A DNA stretch of 64,000 bases from Agroathelia rolfsii (taxonomy: Eukaryota; Basidiomycota; Agaricomycetes; Amylocorticiales; Amylocorticiaceae): contig JABRWF010000004.1 of assembly GCA_018343915.1 (NCBI GenBank), forward strand, positions 3,224,001-3,288,000. The letters are read 5' to 3'. The notes beneath the pieces are model-generated. The model saw only the letters and a program-made list of their open reading frames with translations, was not told the origin of the DNA and searched no databases. The translations under genes were made by a program, and so were the position numbers. Shown here one piece after another: positions 12,587 through 24,273 of this stretch. The stretch's first letter is position 1. Each line of letters begins with the position of its first letter.

Positions 12587-13263
12587 TTAAAGCTTCGCGA
12601 GCTCTGTGAAATCAATTTGATAAGATAGTATTCCCTTCTCTGGCAACGGGGATAAAGGTCAAGTGGTGAGAATATGAAGACGATCCCATCATAAAAACAG
12701 CAACACACCTGCGTCGGTGACTTCCCGCAGGAGATTGAGCAACCTTGCAATACCGGATTAGTAAAAGGGTTAAAATCACTGTTGGAAAAAGGCAAAGCAA
12801 TGTACTTCGTGTGATCCGGGTGTGTTTGATAATGCCTGTATTCGTACCTTGAGTATAAACCCACGGAGTGTGCGAATAAGCTGAAACGCTACGTACTTGA
12901 ATGCCTCGATAGTATCAAATTCAGCACTAAGAGCTATTTGTTTTCCGCCGATGACCACAGAAAGACGCTGTGTGAACATACAATTACCATCAAAGACGAA
13001 AAGAAGTCGCTTATACCGAAATCAAATCCTTGCGTAAGAGACAACGTAACCGGCGGCCCAACTCTGAAACCTTTTACTCCAGTAATGGGCGTGATGAGAT
13101 TGTAGGCTGTATCGAACAGCTCATCCTTCTTCGTTTGACTGAGACCCTCCTTGAATTTGGCAAAAGCTTTTTTTTTTCGAAATTAACGGTGTAAGGGACA
13201 TTATTCCTCTTCTCAGTTACAGCAATAAAGTCGTAGGCACCAACCGAAATGCTGAATAGTCAT
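12587..13263 (-). CDS. Dabb (stress-responsive A/B barrel) protein, copy 1
   Basis: Small gene split by several short introns. Start ATG at 13263 gives MTIQHF; splicing then yields AFAKFKEGLSQTKKDE, GFRVGPPVTLSLTQGFDF, ALSAEFDTIEAFKHYQTHPDH, and a C-terminus GILSYQIDFTELAKL ending at 12587. The predicted product is 107 residues, one ferredoxin-like Dabb domain. It aligns almost residue by residue with the plus-strand gene at 24911, which is also 107 residues. Dabb proteins form dimeric alpha-beta barrels; some act as small-molecule cyclases, others are stress-induced with unknown activity. It is likely cytosolic, with no signal peptide. The first intron would use a GTTGGT donor, which is slightly unusual. 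The paralogue supports the exon joins. Confidence 0.8.
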
Positions 13264-16200
13264 TTTTTTTTTTTTAGATACACGTTGGCCTCGCAGAGGT
13301 TGGAAAGAAGGGGGAACGGTGACGTCGACAAGAGGGCAAAGAGAACGAGAGAGCCGAGAGCGGGTCCGACTGGACGTAGGGCGCCCTATGTGTCTTAGAA
13401 CAATAACGAAATGCAGCTGTTTATGTGATCATTCTACAGTCAGACCGATCTAACAAATTGTGTCTCCACCATCAGCCAGCTCAGGCGCCGCGGGCGGCCC
13501 TTAGTCTATCTGTCTCGGCTATAGTGTGACCCGGAATGTCATTCACAGCGATGGTGATGAGACATGGACTAGACATTGAGGGGATATATATTACTATCGT
13601 TGACGGCAGTGCGCAGAGTTGGTGGAGGAAGAAGAGGAAGGTGACACTAGACTAATAAGCCACGGTGGTAGACTAGACTCAACTAAGTAAGCCGACCCTC
13701 GACTTGTGATCGAAGCTCGGGCGCTATTTCCCGAACACTTCTCGCCTATGAGAATCTCAAGCGAGCACAATGATTTCATTATCGCCCAACTTCTTCTCTT
13801 CCACCTGCAATCAAATCCTCGGGGATCTGGCACTTTTTCGCCAATACGTAGCAGGACTTGCAATCGACACATCCTCCTTCTTGCTATGTATCAAGGCCAT
13901 AGCCGGGTTTGTGTCGCAGCCTGGGCTATTTTTTTTTTTTCTCGCAGCTGCGCTTCGTTGGAGCTTTCGGCACGAAATAACCGGTGCACGTCCGAGCATT
14001 CGCACTTGCCAACTAGACACAATTTGACCCCAACAAAGCTTGGATTTCGCCTCACCAGTGCCTCTCACATGTTAACATGACTTTTGTTCTTCATCCCCCC
14101 CCCTGACTCCTTATACACACTTCCCGTGTCCCGTTGATTTGCGTGTGAATGAATGCATTTCAGGGGGCACATTAAGTCATAAACGTTGCATCAGCATTCA
14201 GTTATTATTCAACGAGCTTTTCATTTTCAATTTCCGAGTCGACGCAATGCGATGCCCCTGAATCCTTTTCACGCCCAGGCGGTAGTGCAACAACTCCCAT
14301 CAAAAAAAAAAATCCCTCACTTTCTGCGATGTTTCGTATCCTGTTTCTTCGCATTCACAGCCCTTAGCTCAAACATCACCTTTTTATGGCCCACCGGAGC
14401 TTGGGAATAAGATTGCTATAATATACTGGCATGAAGAAAGCCATAGAAGCCTGCACTTTTGATCTTCTTTGATAACATGAGCTGACAAGTATACGATGAG
14501 CCGTGTGTATCTCTTCGAGGGCCGCTACGTTCGGCCGATACTGACGGCTTGAATCAGTATTCCAGCAATATAGTAAAGTGTATGCGTACATGTATATATC
14601 TACACAACGATAAACCCAATCCCCATTCGATACCTCTGGGCATGCACAAAGTATTTCCCAACGCCAAATAGAAATCAATAAAGATATCTCAGGACGAGCA
14701 TCAACCACGGTTTTTTCTAGGGGTCGCGTCAATCTGCTGTCGGCTGACAACCTCCCTCTACCGCCGCAGCCTTGTTTGACTTTCGCATCCCCAGCGATTC
14801 GGTGGTCTATTGGCACTGTTATCATCTACATATACGGTTCTATATGTCCACGCCTATCCTATCGTTACTCAACTAATAATAACGGTCCCTAATCTCACCC
14901 TTGGAGTACATACATCACGTGCATCTTAATATGTATAAACTACGCCACCACCCGCAATTCCTTTTTATAGGTCAAACGCATCCACAAATATATCTGATTA
15001 AACCCCCTTTGGTTAGACATAACGATTCACGGAGCTAGGAATACAGTTCATTCTCCCATTCACAACGCTATAATCAATTAAAGGTGCATGTGATTCAGTG
15101 TAGGGACTACAGCTGGAGATCACCAAGCTTAGCGTGTGGTCTACACAAGCCTTTCCACACCACCGCGTGAGCTGTCATTAACTGTTGGCTGCCCAGGTCA
15201 AGGACCGACGACGTTTCCACTGATAGTGATGCTGATAAATGACGTCAATTATATACGTTACGAATCATAACTATATGCATATCGTGTCGGTGTACATCCA
15301 CGGAATGTATGACAGCGGCACAGCCTTGAGAAAAACCACTTTCTGGAAAACAAGAGAACAGAATAAGGACTCTTTACACCCAAGAATACTGATGGATAAA
15401 TGGGCCCCAGTCTTGTATGCAGTAGGATAACAAGGAGTGAATGGTTAATGGATCCAGGATCATCAAGCTGAGACACCCACAAATTGCCTCATTGACAGGG
15501 CATATATTCATATCGTTCCCAGGATTACTGCGATGATTGACCGTCTTACTGCAATAAATCGACCTATGGTCAGGTCCAAGTAGCAAGTGTTTGTGCCTGT
15601 GTAACAAAGGACAGCGCTTTACCAGCCTTGGCAAATATTTGATTGGATAATTTGTTCGATATTGCTATGCACCACTATGAAGGCCAGGCCCGGTAGAGGA
15701 ACGTTTCGGCTGTTTATAACTTATCAGGTCCATGCCTACAGAAGGCTATGATAGCCTAGAGTTCCATTTTCTCCGAGGCACATGATGCATGATGCCCAGT
15801 CGTGACATACCCTGAGTCAGATGTTCTCAGCCTCGTGTATTGCGGCGTACATGCGAGTATAGCAAGCGGGCGGGTACACAAGCTTCCAGCGAGAAACAGA
15901 CGAATGACCGGGTGCGACTGACGAGAGCCACAAGCGAACAGGGGCGCAGGCTATTGCAAGAACCGAACGCCGAATGGTGTGGTTGACTATTGCAGTAATA
16001 CTCAAGGTTTGTCCAGTTGTTTTTATTCTCTGTATCCCCTCTCTTCTCAGTGAAGGGACGGGAGAGAAGGCCCGGTTCAAACTTTCGGGGTCATCAATCT
16101 GTCATCATCATCACCACCACCACCACCGCCGTGATAGGTGGCTTGTTTACTCTACCTCTACGCCAGAATGGCGTCAGGCCATGCGCTCATCAGCTTCCTT

Positions 16201-17344
16201 CCATGGGGTAGATCAAAAAGAGGAAGAGTTACACGTATAGATTCATGATAGACTGACACGAGCTTGCTCGCGGCAGAAGGAGAAGACCACCCTGGGTGCC
16301 CTGGTGATGCAAAAAAAAAAAAAAAAAATAGCCTATGCGTCACGGATGGATTAAAAATAATGCAACACTTAATGCCCTGATTTGGTCTGCGTGTTCGTCT
16401 ATCCGTTCCATCTGGTGACAGAGAGCCAAAGGAAATGTATAGGTCAAGGTGGATTTTGCACGCTCAAACTCGTTCGCACCTGTCTATGGGTTGATGATGA
16501 AGGCGGTAGTAAATAGCTCTATCATGACAGATGTACATCTCTTTTTCCATTCGGACATGTGGGCAGGTAGAAAAGATATGCACGGTTCTTGAGAGAAGAT
16601 CCATTTTCCAAAGATGCTTCTCACGAAAGACGCTGTCCTACTGATGGTGTGATGATGATGATGGATGATGATACATGTATACATGTGGGTCCGTGGATTG
16701 GAGCTTGTTAGTCGTAGTTGTATAGCAAGTCTGAATTGCTGGCTCGGTGAACAGAGCGCCGCGCCGACAAGCGGCCTAGGCACGACTTGCACACCACAAG
16801 CCGGCAACAGCAGCGCCGCTTGAATCTCCCGCAAGATACAGATACGCTCGGCCGCAGTGCCGTGGATACCATATCGTGTTTGTTCCTCAGCCGATGTTGG
16901 GCACCGGTTGAGCAAAAGAAAATACACACAAGCTTGTGCCAAGCTGCCTGGGTATATACACAGCCAATAGGGCCTAGCTCTTGCTTTCTCGCCTCAGGCC
17001 AATCAGGGCAGATACCATACCCGTCATGATAGCCAAGGGGCCAAGAAAGATTATGGAAATTGCACTGCAGAGGGGAGCAGGGCTCGGACCCCCTGAAAAC
17101 GGTGTGACGCATAGATAGGGGCCTTGGAGACCAAAAGCAGCAAGCAGTCAACGGGACATCGGAGTCTGTTCCTGTCGGCTTCTGGTATACGCTTCCTTCA
17201 CTTGGAATAAATATGCCACCTAATGCTATCACACCGATTCCCTCACCAGTCCCGCTTCTCTCTCACACCCTCACCCTCTCTCAAGAGCTCTCATAAACCC
17301 CATCACTCAAGGCTTCTATCAAATACACCTTCACACATCACACA
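13264..17344. other. Gene-poor region, ~4.1 kb
   Basis: Divergent upstream region of Dabb copy 1 and of the repeat-peptide gene. It holds T runs (13263-13275, 13930-13940), a CAT/CAC microsatellite near 16105-16130, and an A run at about 16311-16329. The 174-codon minus-strand frame at 16708-17232 is Cys/Arg-rich without domain character. The 13-mer CATGATGCATGAT occurs at 15781. No gene is supported. Confidence 0.55.
17235..17290 (+). promoter_or_regulatory. Pyrimidine-rich promoter/leader of repeat-peptide gene
   Basis: A CT-rich block (repeated CTCTC, CCCTCACC) lies 55-110 bases before the ATG at 17345, preceded at about 17207 by an AATAAATATG element. CT blocks upstream of start codons are typical of strongly expressed fungal genes and often mark the transcription start. 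Inferred from composition only. Confidence 0.4.
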
Positions 17345-17780
17345 ATGCGCTTCCAGGCTTTGCTTTTGCTTGCATCTCTCTCTTCTCTCGTCTTCGCTGC
17401 CCCTATAGTGAGCATTCAATGGATCTATGCTGTTAAAGTACATGTCCTAATCATTCACTCTAAACAACAGGCCGATAATGAGCTTGCGGCCCGTGCAGAA
17501 GTAATCGACGCCCGTGAGGTTGACTCGGTGAGTAAACATATTTCAATCAATATTACATCACTCAATACTCATGTAAACATTGCCTCAGCGTCAGAACAAC
17601 AGCGAGTGGAAGCGCCAGAACAACAGTGAATGGAAGCGTCAGAACAACAGTGAATGGAAACGTCAGGACAATAGTGAATGGAAACGCCAGAACAACAGCG
17701 AGTGGAAGAAACGCCAGAGCAATAGCGAGTGGAAGCGTCAAAGTAACAGCGAGTGGAAGCCTCGTGAGGACAATGCATGA
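17345..17780 (+). CDS. Secreted Kex2-processed tandem-repeat peptide precursor
   Basis: Three exons: 17345-17407, 17471-17527, 17589-17780, all with GT-AG introns and phase 0, giving 103 residues. Exon 1 is a clean signal peptide (MRFQALLLLASLSSLVFAAP). Exon 2 encodes an acidic spacer (ADNELAARAEVIDAREVDS). Exon 3 is seven tandem units of consensus RQNNSEWK, so each Q(N/D/S)NSEW core is bounded by Lys-Arg; unit 5 ends Lys-Lys-Arg. The tail is PREDNA. Position 2 of the core varies (Asn four times, Asp once, Ser twice); the rest is invariant. Known family behaviour: Kex2 cuts after Lys-Arg in the Golgi and a carboxypeptidase trims the basic residues, which would release hexapeptides starting with Gln. 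It is not a CaaX pheromone and lacks the Tyr-Xaa-Ile-Gly core of ustiloxins. Function unknown. Confidence 0.85.
17589..17759 (+). repeat. Coding minisatellite, seven 24-27 bp units
   Basis: Seven consecutive in-frame units of 24 bases (one of 27) make up exon 3 of the peptide gene. Synonymous changes separate the units (AAC/AAT, AGC/AGT, GAG/GAA, CGT/CGC), so they are not a very recent amplification, yet the encoded peptide is kept. The antisense strand is also open across the array, producing a Cys/Ser-rich shadow frame. Confidence 0.9.
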
Positions 17781-20700
17781 AAGCGTCGGCGCAGTGTCGA
17801 GTGGCGATGAAAATTCCGAGTAGAACGCGATTGTTTACTCTTCTATTCATTCAGTTCGTCGGCGCAGCATTGCCTCATTCCCCAACCTTTCCACTTCCAT
17901 TCGACCTGGGGAAAATAAATCTAATCCTCCTGACATACCCTATTGGGATGGGGACGCATGGCCCTGTCGACTTACGACTACCACTGCGACTCACCCACAT
18001 ATATTATATCCCGAGACAGACACACTCCTTACTTTTTCCCCTCATACACTCCTGTTGTCCGCCTTCTGATATTCATCCGTTGTCTCGGACAACGCTGAAT
18101 TGACTTATTCTATTTATCTCGGTCTCTAGTCTTTACTGGCTTGTTCTTGTTCGCTCGCATCAAATGTCCCTCTTTACATCTTCGCTGGAATACTCCTTGT
18201 TCTTTTTTTCGTTGTAAAACATACAAATAATCATAAATCATCATCCTCTGTTATCGTTGATTCCAAAGCAGACAATATTTTTTTCATCGCAAAGGGTGAT
18301 GATGAGTCATGATGCATGATACGCGAAACTGTCGTCATAAAAGCCCTCCATCAACAATCTCCACCCCGTTCATGCATGGCCCTAAAATGGGATATTGGAT
18401 GGCCACCAATCGGATACGAAAATTGGTATTGCCCCTATTTGGCACCATTCAAACCAAATTTGCTATTTTGTCGGAAGGCAAGAATCTATTAGAACATGCA
18501 CGCAGCGTAGTTATTTGTCCGCCTTTAATAGAGCTCTATACAAAATAATTTCCGTTCCCAGGCACACACGCCACAGGGCATTATGGACCCTCGTTTTTCA
18601 CTTTACAGCCCCCGATTTGTCTCGTGTAGATATGTTCCAGCAGCTATGTACCCAAGTGTGTACGTTCAATACCCCAACGGACTATTGGACACAAGAGAGA
18701 TGGATCAGTAAAATCTTCTCTCTCATCAATATGTCCCTTTGCTCGGCTCAATTTACTGCCACATATACAATAAGGACAAGGCGAAATCTTCGTTAGTTTC
18801 ACTGGTAAATACGTGCTAGCATTAGCTCCTTCGGCGTTGACCCAGCTCCTTTCCGGATTTACCTTGATCCACTTAATCTACTGGCATCCCGATAGTGTCC
18901 CGGAGCGCTGTACTGCGCCTCTACTAATAATACTTAGTATAGCAAGCCTTGGAACAAGTGTGCTGCCGAATAACCGGTGACCAAGTATGCCGTGTGTCCT
19001 GAGTCTTTCCTTCTGCTGTATAACCTCAGTTTATGGTTATGGGGCATGTGGACTGTTGATTGTGTATACCTGGGGGTCGTATCATATTATGGATAACTCT
19101 TAAGCGTGACATGACGCGACATATCGGCAACCATGGCCAGAACGACTGATGGTGGCGGTGGGTTACCCTGTCTCAGTTGCACACATTTCTGGGGGGCAGG
19201 GTTTTTGTCACTTTTGAGCGATAACCAGCTTCGATAATAGACTCAAACGAACGGGGCACTTCTGCTGCTTACACGTGAGGAGCAAATATGTAAAAGGCTC
19301 AAGCTCAATATGCTGATGATGATGTGGACTTAAATATCCTGCTGTTGTTCCGATCATGATTATTCACTCCTGCGATTCACTGGTAGAAAGATCAATTCGC
19401 CCACCAGTGAAATTGAAGAAGTCCTTGCCTAAAGCATGGTCAAGATAAAGCTCCCAGGTGGGTCTTAGATCTACAGGTGAAGACGTCATCGATACTCGTC
19501 TCGATAGAGTACGATGGATGGTTCTGATTGTTATATCGCGCACATGCCTCCTAATCGCAGAACAAGACCACCGGGAACTTGTGTTTGACTCGGAGCTTAT
19601 GAGATCATAGACATAGAAGAAGTGAAGCTTCGAAGCAGGCAGTATGCGACTTGCGGAACATTATCCCACTGATCCAACATCACACGACTAGATGACATTG
19701 ATTACATCGTCACCAGATACTATGATGTTCTGTGTTGGACATAGTCAAGGTCAATCATGCCCGATATCTGTTCAGTTGGACGTGTCTCCCAACGTAACGA
19801 GGCATAGAAATAGTTGCAAGAAGAGTTCAGGCCGCTCAAAAGATTATGGTGTTGATGTTGCATGTGTATGGTATGTAATCGCATTTGGTGTAAGTGGTAG
19901 GAATTGCGAATTTGCGATGCCGCGATGGGCCAATCGATGGTAAGCACCCCCCCCCCCCTTCCCCCGAAAGAGCCGGTTTTAGTAACGCTACCCCACACCA
20001 TTTAGCTAATAGCTCTTCTCTCAAAAATAGTACGCACACTAGTAGCCTATAAACCTTGATAAAGCCCTGCTTGCCCATTTCTTTCCATAAGTTTCTTCTT
20101 TCGGCACCGGTGGAACTAAGATCAGAAAACGAAGACGATGGAAAGAAAGAAGCATCCAAAGAATAAACACAACAGTGAAAGGAAAAAAGAATCACGGTCT
20201 CGGGAATTTAATTACCTGTGAAAGCTTAATCACCGAGAATGTCGAGGTGTATTATAAATGTACAGCTGAAGCGGTGATAATAAACTTGTAAAAAAAAACC
20301 ATGACTAGTGCTACCCTTCTTGTAAGCTATCATTACATAGCTTTGACAGAGATATTAGCTCAGACACCCTTTGATTCATCACCCATAAAATACGACAAAT
20401 GGTGATTGGATGGTGTTCAATCGCTCGAGACTGATGCATCCGGGATAGGATCATGCCAATAAGACTCTGCATCGATATGGTGTCGGGATGAGGACGAATG
20501 GTGGTAGCCAAGATAAACAGCTGATGAAACGATGTCGTATCCTTAATTATTTGGGAGCTAATATAAAGCAAAGACAGAGCGCAGGCAAGGCTCGAAGAAC
20601 GAGTAATACACGTCGTTCACGATGAGCCTTTATATGTACTGTAGTGTCCAGTCCTCTGCGAAAAATAAATCGAGCCGAGGATGACGACCGTAGGCTGCAG

Positions 20701-22239
20701 TATGTTCACCGTCTCCGCGGTCCTTTCACTCTTGAAGAACGTGTTATTGAAACGTACGTCAGTAACGCAATAGGTCATATTTAACTCAGGGCCGATGCCA
20801 AACAAAGAACAGGAACGGGTGTGAACGCGTATGAATCGGTAAGAAACTAAAAGACGTACGAAGTTGTGCGTGAGGATGACGTCTGCTCTATGTATCAACG
20901 GAATTAGGCGGAAAGCACTCCCATGGGTATGAATGTAGCAATGTACTCAAAAGGCAGATGCAATAACCGAGGGATCGCATAAGCGCGATTCGAACAGAAA
21001 GGCACTAGAAGACGCATACCCTAGGCGGAGGGGCCTCCTAGGAGTGAAGCAGGACGCGGTGGAATGGTCTTCCCACCTCAAACAGCCTACTGATTGGCAT
21101 ACAAGGGCCCGAGAGTCCATGTTCATAGCTTTCTAGTTAAAAGCATCATGACCACATGGGTGTGTTCGATGGAATCAAGCAAGGTTTGGATATTGATATT
21201 GATGCAAGATTGACCGAGTCAATCTGGGAATAGGTGAGCCAAAGTACGATGCTTGGATCAGGAATCGTGTGGGCATTGGAAGAACGGCCGAGGATCGATG
21301 GCACAAAGCACTAAGATACGTGGTATTCAGCCGCATCATTCATTAACCACCCGCTCGTGAAGTAGAGGATGTAGTCAGGTAAGCGATTAAGTGTTCTGAT
21401 GTACATTCTAGTAGTACAATGCAGCTTGAGAACTTGAATAGCTCTGGTCGGGTCATATTCCTGGCGACAAAAACAATGTTGCATTCGATATATCACTCAT
21501 GAATGCTTTGGAGGTTACCCAGGTCATCCACACAAACAGTGCCAACGGAAGAGGTGGTATAGAGAGGAGACTGTGGATGAACACTACACAGATGGACTAT
21601 GATTACACTTTGCCATCATAGGCCGCCTGCCGCGTGACAACACCGTTTCTTGCAAAGTAGTGCTCACATTCATTACATTCATTCATGTCGAGGATTCTTT
21701 GTTGTTGACAACTTCATCCCTATTCCACTCTTGGATATACACATCACTATGCAAAATATACCTGTCTTCTCTGCTGCACACCAGGCCAAATTTGAACGTG
21801 CCTATAGCGACCCACTAGCAGGCAGACCCTTGAATAATGAGCGGCACCCAAGTCGACTTGAACAGGGAGATACGGATGCCATAGAAATGCTTTGGAATAT
21901 ACGAAGGATGTCTATGAGGAGAATTCAGTCGCAAATTAACGACGCATCTATTGCCCACGCGACATCCAGCGTTATTGCATCAACGGACACAGCAGACTCG
22001 GACAGTGACGGTCAGGATGAGCCTGAGGCTGCCACCCCAACTCACCGTGACGACACCAGCAGCGTGACAGGCGCACGACGTACGTGGCTGTGCAGCTCCT
22101 GTCACAATTTCTCGGCCACAAATGACCCGATTGGGAAACTACAGATTCGAACAAGTTCACCGATGGCAACGGCACACGGAGGCAAATCGAACATACCACT
22201 GGCACTCGATCCATTTCCCCACTCAGGACGGCTGCACCA
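17781..22239. other. Gene-poor region, ~4.5 kb
   Basis: 3' flank of the peptide gene, then DNA with only short unconvincing frames on both strands. A second CATGATGCATGAT motif is at 18308. C10 and A8 homopolymers occur at about 19948 and 20291. A 178-codon frame near the right end is listed separately. No transposon or RNA gene is recognised. Confidence 0.5.
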
Positions 22240-22285
22240 ATGGCTTTTAGAACCTACACTTGGGTCTCACTCTGGTTTCTCCTGA
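21749..22285 (+). CDS. Doubtful 178-codon ORF overlapping the EXPERA gene start
   Basis: An uninterrupted frame from ATG at 21749 to TGA at 22285 that overlaps the first exon of the next gene by 46 bases in another frame. The translation has a Ser/Asp/Thr-rich acidic centre and one Cys-x2-Cys pair; I do not recognise it. It could be a short gene, an upstream ORF on the EXPERA transcript, or chance. Confidence 0.25.
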   Translation: MQNIPVFSAAHQAKFERAYSDPLAGRPLNNERHPSRLEQGDTDAIEMLWNIRRMSMRRIQSQINDASIAHATSSVIASTDTADSDSDGQDEPEAATPTHRDDTSSVTGARRTWLCSSCHNFSATNDPIGKLQIRTSSPMATAHGGKSNIPLALDPFPHSGRLHQWLLEPTLGSHSGFS

Positions 22286-23217
22286 CTACCCCTGTCATTT
22301 TATGGGATGTTGGATATTGCTTCATGAGGTCAGTTGTCTCCAGATACGTACGAGGCTGCACCTGGCAGCTTCTTCGTTGCCTAGTCCCTTAGCGCCCATA
22401 GTCGTGTTTGCAGTCATGTCTAATTATGTTTCTTGCTAGGCCTCGATCCATGGTTGGAGGTGATCTGCATTGGATATGGAAACCTTACGAGATCTATCAG
22501 GAAGTGGACTATGTATGTCTTCTAGTTTCTCATTTTTTGCATGAATGCACTCATAGTCGTCTACTTTGACGTTTTTATGCTTGCAGATCTATGGTATATC
22601 ACTTTGACATTGCTCAGGTAATGAAATCTTAACTCATGTCGCGATGTACAGGCATCCCTTCATTAGAGCGCAAAGATGGCTTCACCAACGCACAATGTAC
22701 GCATATTTAAGTAAACTGTGTTGCCAAGGACTCTATTGACGCATAGTTCCACAGCCACGCTGAATGTAATTGAAACGTTGATGAATCTGACATATCTTTA
22801 TTACGCACATATTGGTAAATGGGCTCCAGCAAACTTGATTGGATTGTGCGTTCATCATTTCTTGAACGCGTGTATTGCCTCGGGATGCTAACATTTGAAA
22901 ATGTGGGTACAGTGCAGCTGCCGTGATGACGCTATCCAAGACGGTACTGTATTGGCTCCAGGAATACTTCTGCAGTGGGTGTGCCGTCGGCCATAATAGC
23001 CTTTATGTCTTGATAGTTTACTGGATCATTCCGAACGGGTAGGTTTTCGTCATTTTTTTTTGGAATACACTTGATGAGGCACTAAGAGTTCATTCCCTGA
23101 AGGCTGTGGATCATTGTTCCGTCTCTGATTGTGATCCGGCTAGGCAAGGATCTCATTCGTTCTCTCACTTTCGCCGAGGCTGCGGCAAAACAAATAACAG
23201 AGCGCAAGTATCAGTAG
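22240..23217 (+). CDS. EXPERA / emopamil-binding-like membrane protein
   Basis: Seven exons sum to exactly 182 codons: 22240-22328, 22440-22512, 22587-22593, 22652-22696, 22755-22845, 22913-23038, 23103-23217. The product of 181 residues has four hydrophobic segments: TWVSLWFLLTTPVILWDVGY, the TLMNLTYLYYAHIG helix, LIGFAAAVMTLSKTVLYWL, and LWIIVPSLIVIRLG. The first loop has RPRSMVGGDLHWIWKPY and the last loop GHNSLYVLIVYWIIPNGLW, typical of the fungal EBP-like/EXPERA family. Family members are ER membrane proteins; the best known is sterol delta8-delta7 isomerase, but this shorter subgroup is not proven to isomerise sterols. Exon 3 is only seven bases. Exon joins are supported by frame and by homologous order of motifs. 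Confidence 0.8.
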
Positions 23218-24273
23218 TTGCTGGCATGTGTTTCTCTGTCCGTGTAAGCACCCGATTGGATAGGTTTCACAATGTATACCACCTTGGAATATGCACCAGT
23301 GACACGTGATCGACTGAGATATCTCCCAGCACCATGGTACCTTGATCTGACAGGACCTCGTGCGCGTGTTTCACAGGCAAAACTATTAGAAGTGGTGTGT
23401 CTCAGGTCTATCTTACACAGATCCAAAGTCATGCTAGGTACTTCCGCTGATTGAAATCATTGTTTGATTCATGGAGTAATTCCACACCCCCGTTAAGATC
23501 GCTATATATTGCCACATACGTGCTCGATGCTGTGCCAGCTCTGAGCACTATCTCCATTGCATTATAATTCTATCTTCAAGTGTTTACTTACTATAATACT
23601 TGCAAGAGAGTGTTGTAGATAGTATACAAAGTGCAAGACATACTAAAGTTGACGCTGTTTCACACAATTTATGCACCGTCTGACGCGGCAATGCGTTCTG
23701 CTTATGCGTGTCGTTGCCTCCCGTCGTTGGCACTAATTTAGTGCGGGTCGGCGTAATTTCGCAGGGTGGCTTGCTCCATACTGGTAAGACTATTGACTGA
23801 GCTAATGCCTTGTCGCCCTACCAAGTCTGACTCCTTATTGGGCCACCAAGGGGTGGTTGTGTCCGCTCCGCGTCTTCCATTTTATCGATCGGTCCTGCTT
23901 GGAACAAAAGGCAAATGGTCCTGGAGCCGGGATTTATTAAGCGTGAGTTAGTGCGTATGTCATCATTGGCGGCCCGCCTCGAGTGACCCAAAGAGTAATT
24001 TTTTTAAAAAAAAAAAAAAGGAAAAAGAACGATTCCCACGGAATGCTGATTAATCATATCTTACGCATTGGATAGCGTAACTGACGTCTGCTGTCCGTCA
24101 CCGTCTCACTCATCCGGACTGGAATGGAATCCCATGGAGGCAAAGGTATTTCACGCTGTTAGTGGGTTGGAGGCTGCCCTGCTTTTTGTCCCTTGCAAAA
24201 ACATAGTTTGCATGCACATGCATTGTATTCGATCCTTGGCAAGACAGCATAGGATCTAACATTCAGGAAGGTG
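23218..24273. other. Intergenic, ~1.06 kb
   Basis: 3' flank of the EXPERA gene followed by featureless DNA. A TTTTTTT/A13 homopolymer pair at about 24000-24019 could form a short A/T hairpin. Plus-strand frames at 23272 and 23766 show no domain character. Confidence 0.45.

Noticed and set aside
16708..17232. Minus-strand 174-codon frame next to the peptide gene
   Set aside because: Cys/Arg-rich, no domain or signal peptide, overlaps the presumed promoter of the peptide gene.
17569..17850. Minus-strand 93-codon Cys/Ser-repeat frame over the peptide array
   Set aside because: It is the antisense shadow of the 24-base repeats; its periodicity is forced by the plus-strand gene and it has no signal peptide or introns.
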